Of a stretch of DNA of 64,000 nucleotides, positions 20,299 through 31,780 are shown one piece after another. Position 1 is the stretch's first letter, and every line of letters begins with the position of its first letter. The notes beneath the pieces are model-generated. The model saw only the letters and a program-made list of their open reading frames with translations. It was not told the origin of the DNA and did no database searches. Position numbers and translations under genes: made by a program. Origin of the DNA: Siphonodentalium dalli (Eukaryota; Mollusca; Scaphopoda; Gadilida; Siphonodentaliidae); contig CP136069.1 in the NCBI GenBank assembly GCA_032622095.1, positions 159,143,043 to 159,207,042 of the forward strand. The letters run 5' to 3'.

Positions 20299-20909
20299 GG
20301 ATAGAACAAGTGGTGCAGCCTCGAGTTCAATCATTCCTTGATGGCACAAGTGCTGTATCAAAAAACCCATTAACACACGTGTTGTTCTGTGTTTATTACC
20401 CATCCTAGAATCTGTGCATTAATAAAATACAGGCTTACAAGGTTTATTTAGGCACATACAGGGCTTGTTTTGTCATTTTGTCATGTGTGATGATGCTTTT
20501 ATTTTATAGTTATAGTTTCATGGTTGTAGCAAATGTCATATGACTCAACGAGATGCTTGTAAATAAGGAACAGCAATAAAACTGTACTTCTAGGAACAAG
20601 CGTGCATTAAATTGCGTTATATTGACTGAAAACTATTTTAACTCCATGCACCATGCACTGCTCTCTTCATTTAATCATCAAAAGTACAGTAATGCCCTAA
20701 TTAATCGACTCCTTTAACCACAGCAGAATTATGGGTAACTTTTCAGGATTTAGTCGGAAATATGGCTTGTTGCTATTCATCGGAAAGCTCTCAGAGCTTT
20801 CAGATGAATGGCAGCAAGCCATATTTCCGACTAAATCCTGAAAAATTAACCATAATACTGCTGTGGTTAAGGAGTCGATTATTTAGGGCATTACTGTATG
20901 TGGATGAGT
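20070..20909 (-). repeat. 840-bp inverted repeat, right arm
   Basis: Reverse complement of 17353-18192, same content in reverse order: MITE, dispersed repeat (20440-20605), family 4 palindrome (20686-20899). Outer end at ACTCATCCACATA (read on the minus strand). Confidence 0.9.
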
Positions 20910-21640
20910 TTGTTCGGAAAAAGTTCTGAGTAGGTATGTTTTGAGATACATAATTTTGGGGTTCGAAGGAACCATGTCCGTTTAAAAAGATTGTGACTTG
21001 TGTATATATATTATATATATATATAACATTCTTCTTAGAATTCATTGTCTGTATATATTTACGGAAATTTTCTTAAAGATTTGTTATTTTTATGTGTTGT
21101 TTTTGCTGTTTGAAATCACCCCAATTTAAATTTCCTGGTGCAAATAAAGAAATTTATGGTTTAAGTGTATGATTTGTTTTATTTTCTTCCCCATTTTCTC
21201 TGGGTTCTCATACTCCACAAAGTTATCCAAACAAAGACAGAAGAAAGCAAAGGAGAACCAAATAATACTAATTACATCTAGTATGTCTAAATTTTGCAGT
21301 ATACATTTTACATGTGTTCAGCAGGGACCAGCCAAGAGGGCGACTTGGGAGACATCTCCCTAAAATGTGCCACTTATTCCTATTTTGTCCGAGGGAGAAT
21401 ATACCAGTATACTTATCTCCCAACAGCATGTTTAAAGTATATTTATTGGTTATAATGGTGTTCTTACTCACTATAATGGTTTGATAAATGGGCTCTTGTG
21501 TTATTGGATGATAGAAGGGTGATGTTGGGGTGTAATTAAACTTCAGCCATTGTTACTTCTCCCTAATAACAGTCCCACTTCTCCCTAATAACCAAACAGG
21601 GAAAGGAGTCTTCTACCAATTTGAAACCTCTAGGCTGGTC
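20910..21640. other. no gene seen
   Basis: AT-rich with a (TA)n block at 21003-21026. 21300-21425 has an approximate inverted pair (GGGAGACATCTCCC, GGGAGAATATACC.AGTATACTTATCTCCC). No supported coding. Confidence 0.4.
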
Positions 21641-22270
21641 CCTGGTGTTCAGTGAACTCAAACCTCAGGACACTTTGTTTTTATTTGTTGGTTTACGCAT
21701 TTACGGATAATTATTTTTAAAGATAGTGCAGGAGGAGGAGATAAAATAAAAATAATATTGGTTTTGAATTTTTATTTCTTTCAGTTTATCAATAAATCGG
21801 GTCAGGAGATAAAAACAAATCTTAATTAAACGAATGGTATGTTGTGGGACTTTTTTCTGGCACATAAGGCTTTTTGAAAGTCCCACAATTTTAATGTATA
21901 TTGTCTCCTTATTAAGTCTTATGAACATGTTAAAATTGGATTCAGCCAAAAGTCCCAGTACCCCATCCACATATTTTGATGTGGACATTTTTGGACACTC
22001 CTGGACATATACCTTATTTTTGTGAGCCTTCAAAAAGTCCCATAAACTGGTAAAATTCGCAGAACACGCTTGGTGAATTTTGAATTATTGCCTAAATTGT
22101 CTGAAGTTGTCAGGAGTTATTGCCCTTTTTAGGGCCATTTTGTTTTGGTTTTTGGGTTTCTGGGTGATAACATTGGCTTTTTGTGGTTTAGTCATAGAAG
22201 AGGCATTTCGTAAGAACAAAATATGGAAGTCCCATAACTCTTGTTGAAGGTCCCACAAACTGGAAGTCCC
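21641..22270. repeat. region with scattered AGTCCCACA words
   Basis: The word AGTCCCA(C/T)A or its complement occurs at about 21844, 21878, 22036, 22226, 22250 and 22265. This may be a degenerate interspersed repeat; no domain found in either strand. Confidence 0.35.
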
Positions 22271-22278
22271 ACAACTAC

Positions 22279-22560
22279 ATGTACTATTTTGTTGGTCCGT
22301 ACGTCCGTCCGCTCATATATCTCAACAATGGGTTATCGGATCTCGATGAAATTTGGTATGCATGTTTGGCATCAGGAGGGATTTCAAAAGAGTGTTCATT
22401 GACGTTGTTCACATTTACTGTTCAAGAGTTATCCCTCTTTGTTTATCAAAACTCTACTTATTGTTTGGCTAAGGTAGCCGGAGGGACGATTTGGGCGGGG
22501 GCGTCAACAAACCTATACAACATATCCGTTTATTGATGGATTCTGACAATATTTTGTATG
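22279..22560 (+). repeat. mollusc-type interspersed repeat
   Basis: GGTCCGTACGTCCGTCCG, then ATCTCAACAATGGGTTATCG, GATCTCGATGAAATTTGGTA and a 'GAGTTATCCCTCTTTG' segment. The same words in the same order appear three times at 28.4-29.0 kb. Confidence 0.7.
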
Positions 22561-22616
22561 TGCGACAGCTGTACACAGAAAATCGGGTCCGACCCGACTT
22601 TCTAACCAGAGTTGTG

Positions 22617-23028
22617 CCACTTGTTTCTATTTATAGAAATTTGATGTCCGTTAGCGTGGTAACTTGGACAAACGTCAACGAACCTCACCTCATTCGAAAT
22701 CAAAGGATATGTGTTATTAGCTGCCACATAAAATTAATCTAGACAATGTAGAACTCAGTTATTCACAAAATTCATCTCTGACTGGAACCAACCGATAAAA
22801 AAGCACCATGCTTGTATATAGCTCCAAGTAACTGACGACTTTTCAAGTAAAGCGTTTTTTAAATAGCGCTTTTTTCGTCGAAATATACAGGTATATTGAC
22901 TATTGACTAAATATTGGATGTATTCAGAAATGAAAAAAATAATGCAAACATCTAAACAGCATTTTTTGGGAGCGTTTCTCCAGAAGAAGTGATTTACTAC
23001 AGTATGTTCTGATTTACATGGGTTTTTA
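22617..23028 (+). repeat. solitary fragment of the 29.8-64 kb array unit
   Basis: Matches 47376-47785 of the array (TGCCACTTGTTTCTA.TTATAG, GATGTCCGTTAGCGTGGTAA, ATTGACTATTGACTAAATA, GATTTACATGGGTTTT) with more divergence than array units show among themselves. It ends where the CTCACCTGAG repeat begins. Confidence 0.8.
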
Positions 23029-23100
23029 GCTCACCTGAGACGAAGTCTCCGGTGGAGCTATAGTCATTACGCCACATGTGGTGTATCTAGCTGCTGAGAT
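23029..23100 (+). repeat. CTCACCTGAG repeat
   Basis: AGCTCACCTGAGACGAAGTC then CCGGTGGAGCTATAGTCATT. Widespread in bivalve and other mollusc genomes as far as I know. Confidence 0.7.
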
Positions 23101-23119
23101 TTTGATATTGTGTGGTGGA

Positions 23120-23590
23120 CAGGGCGAATGTATTCTTGGAGATTTTTTGTACCTTATTCAATCGTACCGATAGAATCACGTAGATGCCGAAATTGTAAAG
23201 TTAACGCCACCGGTGTATAATATGTTTATGAAAATATGATAAATCGTATCGATAGAGTCAGGACAGGCTGAAATTGTAAACTTAAAGTCACCGGTGTAAT
23301 AATATGTTGTTGAAAATATAAATAATTTGATAGACTGAAAATAATATATAACCCATTGGGAGCCCCTAATGTATTCTTGGACATTTTGTTTTGTACCATT
23401 ACTCAATCGTACCGATATAATCACGTAGATGCCGAAATTGTAAAGTTAACGCCACCGGTGTATAATATGTTTATGAAAATATGATAAATCGTATCGATAG
23501 AGTCAGGATAGGCTGAAATTGTAAACTTAAAGTCACTTGTTGTTGAAAATATTAATAATTTGATAGACTGAAAATAATGTGTAACCCATT
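23120..23590 (+). repeat. tandem duplication, ~245-bp period
   Basis: Two near-identical copies: ATGTATTCTTGGA, CAATCGTACCGATA, ATGCCGAAATTGTAAAG, CGCCACCGGTGTATAATATG, AATCGTATCGATAGAGTCAGGA. Confidence 0.85.
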
Positions 23591-23870
23591 GCGAACCCCC
23601 ATGGTATAGTGAAGTGAATTGTGGGTAGTTTCATTGTGATTCTCCACCATCTTTATTTTCTGGAAGATTTCTCCACTCTATTCTCTTAAACTACACCCGA
23701 ATCGGTCAAATTCTTTTGATAATTCTATCTAAATACATCTTAGCTACTATTCGGATCTGCTGTCCCGGTCTAAAAAGGGATAGTTTGACCAAAACTTTGT
23801 TTACAAATTGAGCGCACTCGATGACCGGGTTGACCCGTCCACTGACGGTCCAGTCCACGCTGCAAATTTA

Positions 23871-24230
23871 TTATCGAAAACAAATTCAATTTCTTCCATC
23901 TAAAACATAATTACGCGCTGGACTCTGTCATTTTAGGAATATATATGTATCCCACGCACATACACCAAGTCTCAGCTTAAAATTTTGAAAAATGACAGTT
24001 TTATCGACATAAATCGATTTTAATGGCAAATGCCATGTTAAATTTTATCATTGAAAAAAATTCATTTCTTCCATCTAAAACATAATTACGTGCTGTACTC
24101 TGTCATTTTAGGAATATATAACTATCCCACGCACAAACACCAAGTCTCAGCTTAAAATTTTGAAAAATTAGTTTTATCGACATAAATCGATTTTAATGGC
24201 AAATGCCATGTTAAATAAATTTTAGGGCCC
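23871..24230 (+). repeat. tandem duplication, 175-bp period
   Basis: TTCTTCCATCTAAAACATAA starts at 23891 and 24066. Both copies carry CTCTGTCATTTTAGGAATAT, CAAGTCTCAGCTTAAAATTT and ATAAATCGATTTTAATGGC. Confidence 0.85.
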
Positions 24231-25286
24231 TGCAAATATTTTCTGAGCTGTTCCATATTGGGCACTAGTGTCCATATTTGACCGGTTACACCTGATAATT
24301 GTGCAACAGTACAGTCGCGTTACTTTATACATCAACATTGGTCATTATTACCCGACAAATTTATTTTGGTCTATCGTATCAACCCCTATTTTCTCCCGCG
24401 TAGCCTGACTAAGTGTCAACATTGGTCTTTATCGCTCCACTAATTTGTATCGTTTCATCGGTATGAATTCCATATCCAATTATCCACATATAACCAACCC
24501 AACCTCTAATCCGGGTCCAATTTATTTATTTCTTTCATCGGTATAGTCACGTTACGTAATATTTTATCGCGTGATACTTGTACTTATATGTCTATGGTAT
24601 TACTATAGTATACCGTATACGTATGTCAATTGCTATTCCTTTCTATATAATCCTGGTGCCATCTATGGACATAGAGATAATTTCAGACCCCCCAATTTTA
24701 TATCATTGCTGCTTTAGTACAGTCGCGATACATTACATGGCAACATCGCTCCACTAATTTATGTCAGTTCATCGGTACAAACCCCTTTTTCTCCGAGTCC
24801 ATATAACCAACCCAACATCTTATAGAAGTCCATAAATGACTATTCTGGCACTATATAGAGATGACTAAGATTCTGACACCCCCTATTTTATAGCCTTGTT
24901 GCAATGTTCAGTAGAGTTGAGATGCATAATATGTCAACATTGGTCATTATCGCTCTATAAATTTATATCGGTTCAACCCTTAGTTCCCTGTAACGCCCAC
25001 CCCTCCCTGAATTTATTTTTTCATTTGTATTATAGTCTCGTTACGTACACATTTTATCTCTTGTAAATTTTGCTTCAATGCGTCGAGTTCCGCTGCAGAG
25101 AATACAAAACTGACAACATTTTGAAATGTTAGCAGGCTTCAAACTCATCTTATCCAAGAAAAACTCTGGTTACATAAGAAATTTGTGTATATGGTGTACG
25201 CGCATTTGTTGCGTTAAAAACCAAAGGTCCCAAGTCAAGGTCCAAATCCCCAACACACTGTTGTGAGGTTTAACTTCATCTACATA
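24231..25286. repeat. degenerate repeats; no gene seen
   Basis: A loose unit (ACAGTCGCG.TAC.TTA..., CAACATTGGTCATTAT, AATTTAT.T.GGT.CATCG, AACCCCT..TTCTCC) recurs three or four times at 24.30-25.05 kb with heavy divergence. Confidence 0.45.
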
Positions 25287-25765
25287 CAGTAATGTCCAAA
25301 GTAATTGATCACTTAACCACAGCAAAATTATGGGTATTTTTTCATGATTTTAAATCCTGAAAAATTACCCATAATTATGCTGTGGTTAAGTGGTCAATTA
25401 CTTTGGGCATTACTGTAACCAATATAAGGATTTGAGGTTTAATGATAACTCAATCCTCATACAGTAATGTTCAAAGTAATTGACCACTTAAGCACAGCAG
25501 AATAATGGGTAATTTATCAGGATTTTAAATGCTGAAAAAATACCCATAATTCTGCTGTGGTTAAGTGGTCAATTACTTTGGGCATTACTGTAACCAATAT
25601 AAGGATTTCAGGTTTAATGATAACTCATTCCTCATACAGTAATGTTCAAAGTAATTGACCACTTAACCAGAGCAGAATTATTTGTAATTTTTCAGGATTT
25701 TAAATCCTGAAAAATTACCAATAAGTCTGATGTGGTTACGTGGTCAATTACTTTGGGCATTACTG
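25287..25765. repeat. tandem array of three palindromic MITEs, exact 175-bp period
   Basis: Palindromes at 25287-25415, 25462-25590 and 25637-25765 (each 129 bp) start CAGTAATG and end CATTACTG, flanked by TA. They are separated by the same 46-bp spacer (ACCAATATAAGGATTT.AGG). The arms carry AAGTAATTGACCACTTAA and its complement and are a diverged version of the family 4 elements at 16.7, 17.4 and 20.7 kb. Confidence 0.9.
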
Positions 25766-26180
25766 TAACCAATATAAGGATGTGAGGTTTAATGAGAACT
25801 CCATCCACATAACTAATAAATATGTGTGAAAATTAAAACAAAACAAAATAAATTCCACGATGGCGTCCAATATGGACTGCCTAATTCTGCTCCACAACAT
25901 GTATATTGAATATATGGATGTTTATTGGGGGAAACCGAATATTTCAATGATATTTTCATTAACTGGGATCCAAAACCCGACATACGGGAGCGTGCTTCGC
26001 ATGCGACTGTATCTTAAGCATATGTGCATATTTAATAAGCCAACAATTGGAATCCCAACAGAAGATTGGCGTGGGTCCCTTGTGCGATCTGTCCATCGAA
26101 AACTATTTAGACATCTCAAGACACGTAAGACCCAATAACTTAATATACAAAATAGATACATCTATTGCCTGAGTGACTAA
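25766..26180. other. no supported gene
   Basis: A 92-codon frame starts at an ATG at 25860 (plus) and a 79-codon frame overlaps it on the minus strand. Neither has a recognisable motif or splice context. Confidence 0.4.
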
Positions 26181-27140
26181 TATTTATATTTGTTACAATG
26201 AGGTCAAATAGTTGCGAAGCCAGCACCACAATTCTTTCCCTCCATAGTAAATCTTAAAACAACTTCTAAAGAATTATTAATTTACCTTATATTTGGTATG
26301 GAGCGTCCTTGGTTTACTGGAGTTCAGATTTGTTAACATCACGTCACCAAGTTAATTACTTGCGAAGCCACAGCCATAACTATTTCCCTCCATAGTAATT
26401 CTCAAAACAACTTCTTAAGAACAATTGACCAGGTCAGTCGCGCAATTATTGGAAGAGCCACGGTCAATCATTTTTTTAAAACCAAATGTTACATTTAAAT
26501 TATTGCTTTATTTAACCAAAAAAATTAAATTAAATGAGAAAATTAACTTTTACTACTTGCTAAATTTTATCTTTTAATTATTTCATTTAAATTTTAGTAT
26601 TTACAGTATACTAAGTCCAAGTCTTTTAATCTGTTGAGTGACCCCACAGTCGTTTACTTGCTTTGTTAGTAATAATTTGAAGGATTACTTGTTTAAACGC
26701 AATTGTTATCAAAATATTTTATGTATTTTTTATAATTTCTATTTATATGTAATACTATAATCTTGGTGGCGTTACCATTTCTGACTATGGTTTTCTTGTC
26801 ACTCCTTGTCCGTCGTCCGTCCATCCGTCCATCCATCCGTCAACAATTCTTTGAACATCTTCTCCTTTTGAACCATAAGGCCGAATGGGTTCATATTTGG
26901 TGTGGATGTTCCCTAGTTGACTCATATTCAGATTTGTTCAAATGAGGTCACCAAGTCAAATAGTTTTGATGTCAGGACCATAACTATTTTTCCCCATTCT
27001 TAAAACGACTTCTTTTCTGAAGTCGTCGGGCCGAATGGGTTCATATTTGGTATGAGGGTACCTTGGGTGACTGTGGTTCAGATTTGTTCAAATGAAGTCA
27101 CTGGGTCAAATGTTGGTGGGGCTATGGACATAAATCTGAA
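26181..27140 (+). repeat. interspersed repeat, four degenerate subunits
   Basis: Subunits share AATGAGGTCA.CAAGTCAAATAGTT, CAGGACCATAACTATTTT.CC and AAAACAACTTCT..AGAAC, with 'GGCCGAATGGGTTCATATTTGGT' in the 26.8-kb pair. Another subunit is at 28114-28420. Confidence 0.6.
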
Positions 27141-27663
27141 GATTTTGTTTTTTATATTTAACTTATTGCTCAATTTAACCAAATTTTTTTTATCAAATAA
27201 ATATATATTTTTTAATTAAATAAAATAAAAAACAATTAATTCAAATTTTGAAGAACTTATGACATTACATCTTCGGGGGGGGGGGGGGGTAGGTACCTCT
27301 AGTCACCCCACTAAATTTGGTTGAAATCAGGGGTTTGGGAGAAAACACGAACAGACAGATGTACAGAGATGTTCAGTAAGTTCCTTTTAATAACCTTGCA
27401 TTCCCACTACAAGCCATCCCTGAACCATGGGGCTGAGAATTGATAGACATGACACATGTTGTTTATAAAACAGTGCCAGATAGATAGATAGATAACATAA
27501 CTGCTGTGGCTATAGGCAGAGTCCCCAGGGAGTGTATATTCATGTCATTCATAATTTAAATGAGATTAATAGTGTTGAACATTTGTTTTCTAAAGTTGTC
27601 AATGTAGCACCATCATTGTTTACAATACACTGGTAAATAATATCAGATTAAATTCATTTTCTC
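27141..27663. other. no gene seen; G tract and (GATA)n microsatellite
   Basis: A run of 14 G at 27276-27289 and (ATAG)4 at 27478-27495. Confidence 0.5.
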
Positions 27664-28082
27664 CAAGCTTTAATTAAGTGTGTCTGGCATTTGTAGATGA
27701 GGTTCCCAGAGGGTGAATTTAATAATGCTACCCCGCACGACAGGCTAGCATCGCCAAATACACCCTCTGATGACCTCATTATGCTTATGTCTCATCTTCT
27801 GGGAAGTATCTAGAGTCTCAAATTGACATTTTTAGCAGCTTTTTTCCCTTCTGTTCAGATTCTAAAATGCATAATTGAGGTGTCAAATGGGTGTGCATAC
27901 TGTCATACGTCACCAACTTCCGCTGGAGAACTGCTATCTATCCATAGGTCTCACACAGCAGTTGAGGACTAACAAAAATTGGGTTCCCATATGGTGAATT
28001 TGGTGATGCTAGCCCACCTTACAGAATAGCATCACTACATTCAACCTTTTGGGACCTCAGACACACTAAATTTCACGCTTGG
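27664..28082 (+). mobile_element. hairpin MITE, hAT-like family 1 (old full-length copy)
   Basis: CAAGCTTTAATTAAGTGTGTC to ACTAAATTTCACGCTTG. Arms and core (CTTCTGGGAAGTATCTAGAG) are recognisable but heavily mutated, and no clean 8-bp duplication remains. Confidence 0.7.
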
Positions 28083-28417
28083 CTTTTCCAATATTATTTT
28101 CTTAACCACTTATCTATGTGAACTCATTATACCTGATTATGGACACAAACGTGGGGGTATATTGGATTAAAACTGTTGGTCTTTCAGAGTGTCCTTCCAT
28201 CCATTGTTCTGTCCATCCATCCATCAACAATTGTTTTCTTCTCGAGATATATATGAATTCCCTACCTGTATGTGACTCACATTCAGATTTGTTCAAATAA
28301 GTTCATCAGGTCAAATAGGATCTCGAGGGATGCCAGGGCCATAACGTTTTCCCTCCATAGTAATTCTAACAACTATTACTTCTCAAGAACCATCAAGTCT
28401 ATTTAGCTTATATTTAT

Positions 28418-29075
28418 ACCCCCTTTTTTTTAAAGGGGGTATACTGTTTTGCTCCTGTCCGTCCGTCCGTGCGTCTGTGCATGCGTCCGTCCGTACGTCC
28501 GTCCGACGTCTGTTCATGTCATAACTTGAACAGTAGTGCTCGGGCCTCAATCAAATTAGGTATGGATGTTCGCTACTATGAGGACATTAAATAGAGGGTT
28601 CCATCATTTTGTTCGGATTTTCCATTCTAGAGTTATTCCTCTTTGTTTATCTGGAAGTGTTGGCTTTTTGGTCCATCTGGTGTCTGTTCATGTCGTAACT
28701 TCAACAGTTGTGCTGGGATCTCAGTGAAATTTTGTATGGATGTTCACTACTATGAGGACATTCAACAGAGGGTTCCATTGTTTTAATTGGCTTATCGATT
28801 CTAGAGTTATTCATCTTTGTTTATCTGGAAATGTTGGCTGTTTGGCTGTTTAACAGTAATGCTCGGATCTCAATGATATTTTGTATGGATATTCACCACT
28901 ATGAGGACGTTTAATGGAACATTCAACTGTTTTGTTTTGGTTTTTTGTTCTATTGTTATTCATCTTTGTCCATATGAAAATGCTGATTTTTTTGGGTCCA
29001 TCTGTCTATAGCTGTATAGCAGTCATAAGTTATAGATATGCCCACACTAGGCGGTATGCCACCAGGGGGTATGCA
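28418..29075 (+). repeat. mollusc-type interspersed repeat with three internal subunits
   Basis: Ends are complementary (ATACCCCCTTT...AAAGGGGGTAT at the left, CAGGGGGTATGCACC at the right). Inside, a ~180-bp subunit (GATCTCA.TGA.ATTTTGTATGG, TATGAGGACATT.AA, TCTAGAGTTATTC.TCTTTG) is repeated three times after a GTCCGTCCGT block. Confidence 0.7.
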
Positions 29076-29785
29076 CCGGACGACAGTTAACTTCAACTCT
29101 TAAAAGCGACTGTTTAAAATTATTAGATGAATAGATATCAGAGATGGGGATTCATGTATGTTCAAATAGGGGCAGAGGTAAGAGATTTAGCTCTGCCCCA
29201 CCCACACTACCTGTATCTATGTTGTACGCTACTGGTATAATAATATATATATTCCTCTTGAAAATTTCATTTCTGATACATTAGTTGTAGATTATATTTT
29301 CACACCAAAAATAAGTTAGAATAGTTCTCATAGTTTGAGTTTATTTTCCAACCAGTATGTTTTTAAACCAACAGTCCATATTTGCCTACTTCAGGTTGAA
29401 CTGTTATACCAAAATGGGCCACAACTTTTAACTTTATGGAAGATGTCAGGTTGGAAATTACCAAAAGTTTGAGAGCTTGAAGCACCGGTTCCAGTTTTTA
29501 AATTTCAACATAAGAGGGATGTGCAAAAGGAATTTTGTGAATTTAGGCTGTGGTACGGTTAAGATTATCTTGTTTAAAAGGGGGTTGGAGATTTTACAAT
29601 AGTGTGCACTTAGAGATTTCAAGGTGAAGAGCCCGACTCATCAGAGAATTCCCAGCTATGTCCCTGTTTAGAACTACTTGTCTTAAGTTATTTTGACAAG
29701 CACTGACTGTTTTAGCCTTCAAAATCCCTTTCCTCTCAGTCTTTACAGTAGGTGAGCGTCTCCACAGTCATTGACTGTCTTGTTA
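29076..29785. other. no gene seen
   Basis: No exon or repeat could be supported. Confidence 0.4.
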
Positions 29786-30418
29786 CCTATGTGTGTTCTT
29801 TTTCTATCACCAGCATTTGATGAGAGTAAAGTGGGGTACACCATGCCTTTACTTGCCTTTTAAATTCGTTTAAAAACATGGCTGCCTGCAGCCATCTTGT
29901 ATTTCAAATTTGAATCCATCAGCACACCCTGCAGCCCGCATATATCTAAGGAATGATAGGCATGTTTAGGATTAAATTAAAGCTGTCAAATTTGAACGAT
30001 TTTCGATTAAATACATGGCCACCGGTACCCCATCAGTACCCCCTCCCAGGTTTGAACATATTTTATTTGACCCTCGTTACATAATACATTTAACAAATTA
30101 GAATATGAAATAAGATATGAGTTAATCAAAAGGGATGGGAGCACACGTTATTCAACTTAGAATATTGCTCCTCTCCCTTAACAATATTGAAACGCAAATT
30201 ATTAATTATATATGGAATTATGTAGGACTCAATATTAGCTTATAATTGGAATGTAGTACCTAAAACGAGGAGGGTCGAGAATGAGGGTAAGGTATAAAGT
30301 GAGTAGACAGATATCAAGGATGGGATGTAGGTCCTATGGCGAGCTGAGCCGAGTATTTTGATGGCAATATGGGGAATGTATGAAGATATAGGCTTATTTG
30401 GATTTTGAAGGTTTTCCG

Positions 30419-31300
30419 TCAATGAAATCTACCCGATGATGCAATGAAAGTTTGCGTATTGCGAAACAATTTATCATTTAAAGTATTGGATAGGTTGCTT
30501 TGACCAAAGAGCATATCTTCAATCCTATCAACGAAAATTCCATTTAGCCAAAGGCGTTGGATGAATATTAAGCGACTCTCTTCAAATAACGGGCACTGGA
30601 AGAAAAAATGTGAGGCGTCTTCAATATAAAACCCACATTGACAGTGAGCTGTTATAGAAATATAGTTTTCAAGTTTATCAAAATTTAAATCGCTACAGTT
30701 ATTCCTTAGCTTGGTGTGCACGATGTTCCATTTGCGAGTGCCTGAATTGAAGTATGGCGGCGGTTTTGGGGGAAATATAGGCAATTTGTCATACATTAAT
30801 TTCAATATGTCGGTTTTGGTGCGATCAGATGAACCATTTATTACCACTGCATTCCATTTAATTACCATCTCAGGCAGAAAGGTCGATTTAAAATGTTCTG
30901 TATTGTTGCGTTTCTGTAAAAATAATAATGGGTATCGATGTGAGTAGTTAGATTGATCTTTAGCAAAGGTCGGCAAAAGTGTACTCAGGTAATTGGGAGC
31001 TTTACCAAGAATTATTTTCTGCCAAGTATTAAATTTATGGTGTTCGCGTCTGGTGTAAAGTGTAGGCCATCCTACTTCAGTGAGGAGTTTTTCATTCGAA
31101 ACAGATTTATTTAACCCACTAACAATTCGAGCGGCATCATAATGTATCCGATCAAGCAGTACAAGAAGAGTGTTCGGTGCGTGAGCCCAAATTACATCTC
31201 CGTAATCCATAAGCGGCAAAATAAAGGTTTTGTACATACATTCCAAGGTTCGCCGATTAACTGTGAATTTCAATCGTCTCAATTGCGATAGGCGATCGAG
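30419..31300 (-). pseudogene. LINE reverse transcriptase, C-terminal part
   Basis: Open for 287 codons from 31282 to the natural stop at 30419-30421. It contains the post-catalytic LINE region with 'FILPLMDYGDVIWAHAP', then 'LLDRIHYDAARIVSGL' and 'EVGWPTLYTRRE', and a Cys/His cluster near the end (C-Q-C-G ... H-F ... C-P-L-F-E-E-S-R) like that of Jockey/CR1-type LINEs. The upstream reading continues a few codons (D-L-D-R-L-S-Q-L) to the TTAA junction at 31304. The clade is not certain. Confidence 0.88.
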
Positions 31301-31307
31301 ATCTTAA

Positions 31308-31776
31308 AGATACTCAACCAGTAAAGAGGGTCCCCATCTCAACAGATTCCAACAACAACAATCCGATCAGAGGGTCCTATATTACTATTTCTTTGGCTTT
31401 GGGGGTAAAAAATATTTGATTCGAGTCGAGGAACCCATCAAACAAAGCTCAGAGTTATTAGATATTGATTTTTCAAATTTGTTATGTTCTCGAGATGAGT
31501 ACCAATAACTGCCGTAATCTGCTCTGGATGTGTACTCCAAATCTATTCAAACAGACAAGGATGAATAACTCTAAAATCAAGTGGTAATTTTAACGTAATT
31601 TTGACTGAGTTCTGGGCCAGATAGTATTCCCGATAATGAAAAATAATAGATTTCTAAAATCGATATCTAACAAATCTGAGCTTTGATGGGTGACTTCCTC
31701 GACTCGAATCAAATATTTTTGACCCCCGAAGCCATTGAAATAGTAATTGAGAGGAGTTTTATCGGGTTGAGTACTT
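31308..31776. mobile_element. 469-bp TTAA-flanked element nested in the LINE
   Basis: TTAA at 31304-31307 and 31777-31780. Ends AGATACTCAACC and AAGTACTCAACC are inverted. Inside is a ~90-bp subterminal inverted repeat (31384-31474 / 31651-31744) with AATATTTGATTCGAGTCGAG. It splits the reverse transcriptase gene. TTAA suggests a piggyBac-type mechanism, although the ends are not the CCC type. Confidence 0.75.
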
Positions 31777-31780
31777 TTAA

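Noticed and set aside
25860-26138. 92-codon frame from an ATG
   Set aside because: Overlapping minus-strand frame of similar length, no motif, no splice context.
30419-31282. 287-codon frame as an intact gene
   Set aside because: It is the C-terminal half of a LINE polyprotein cut by a nested element, with frameshift and stop upstream.
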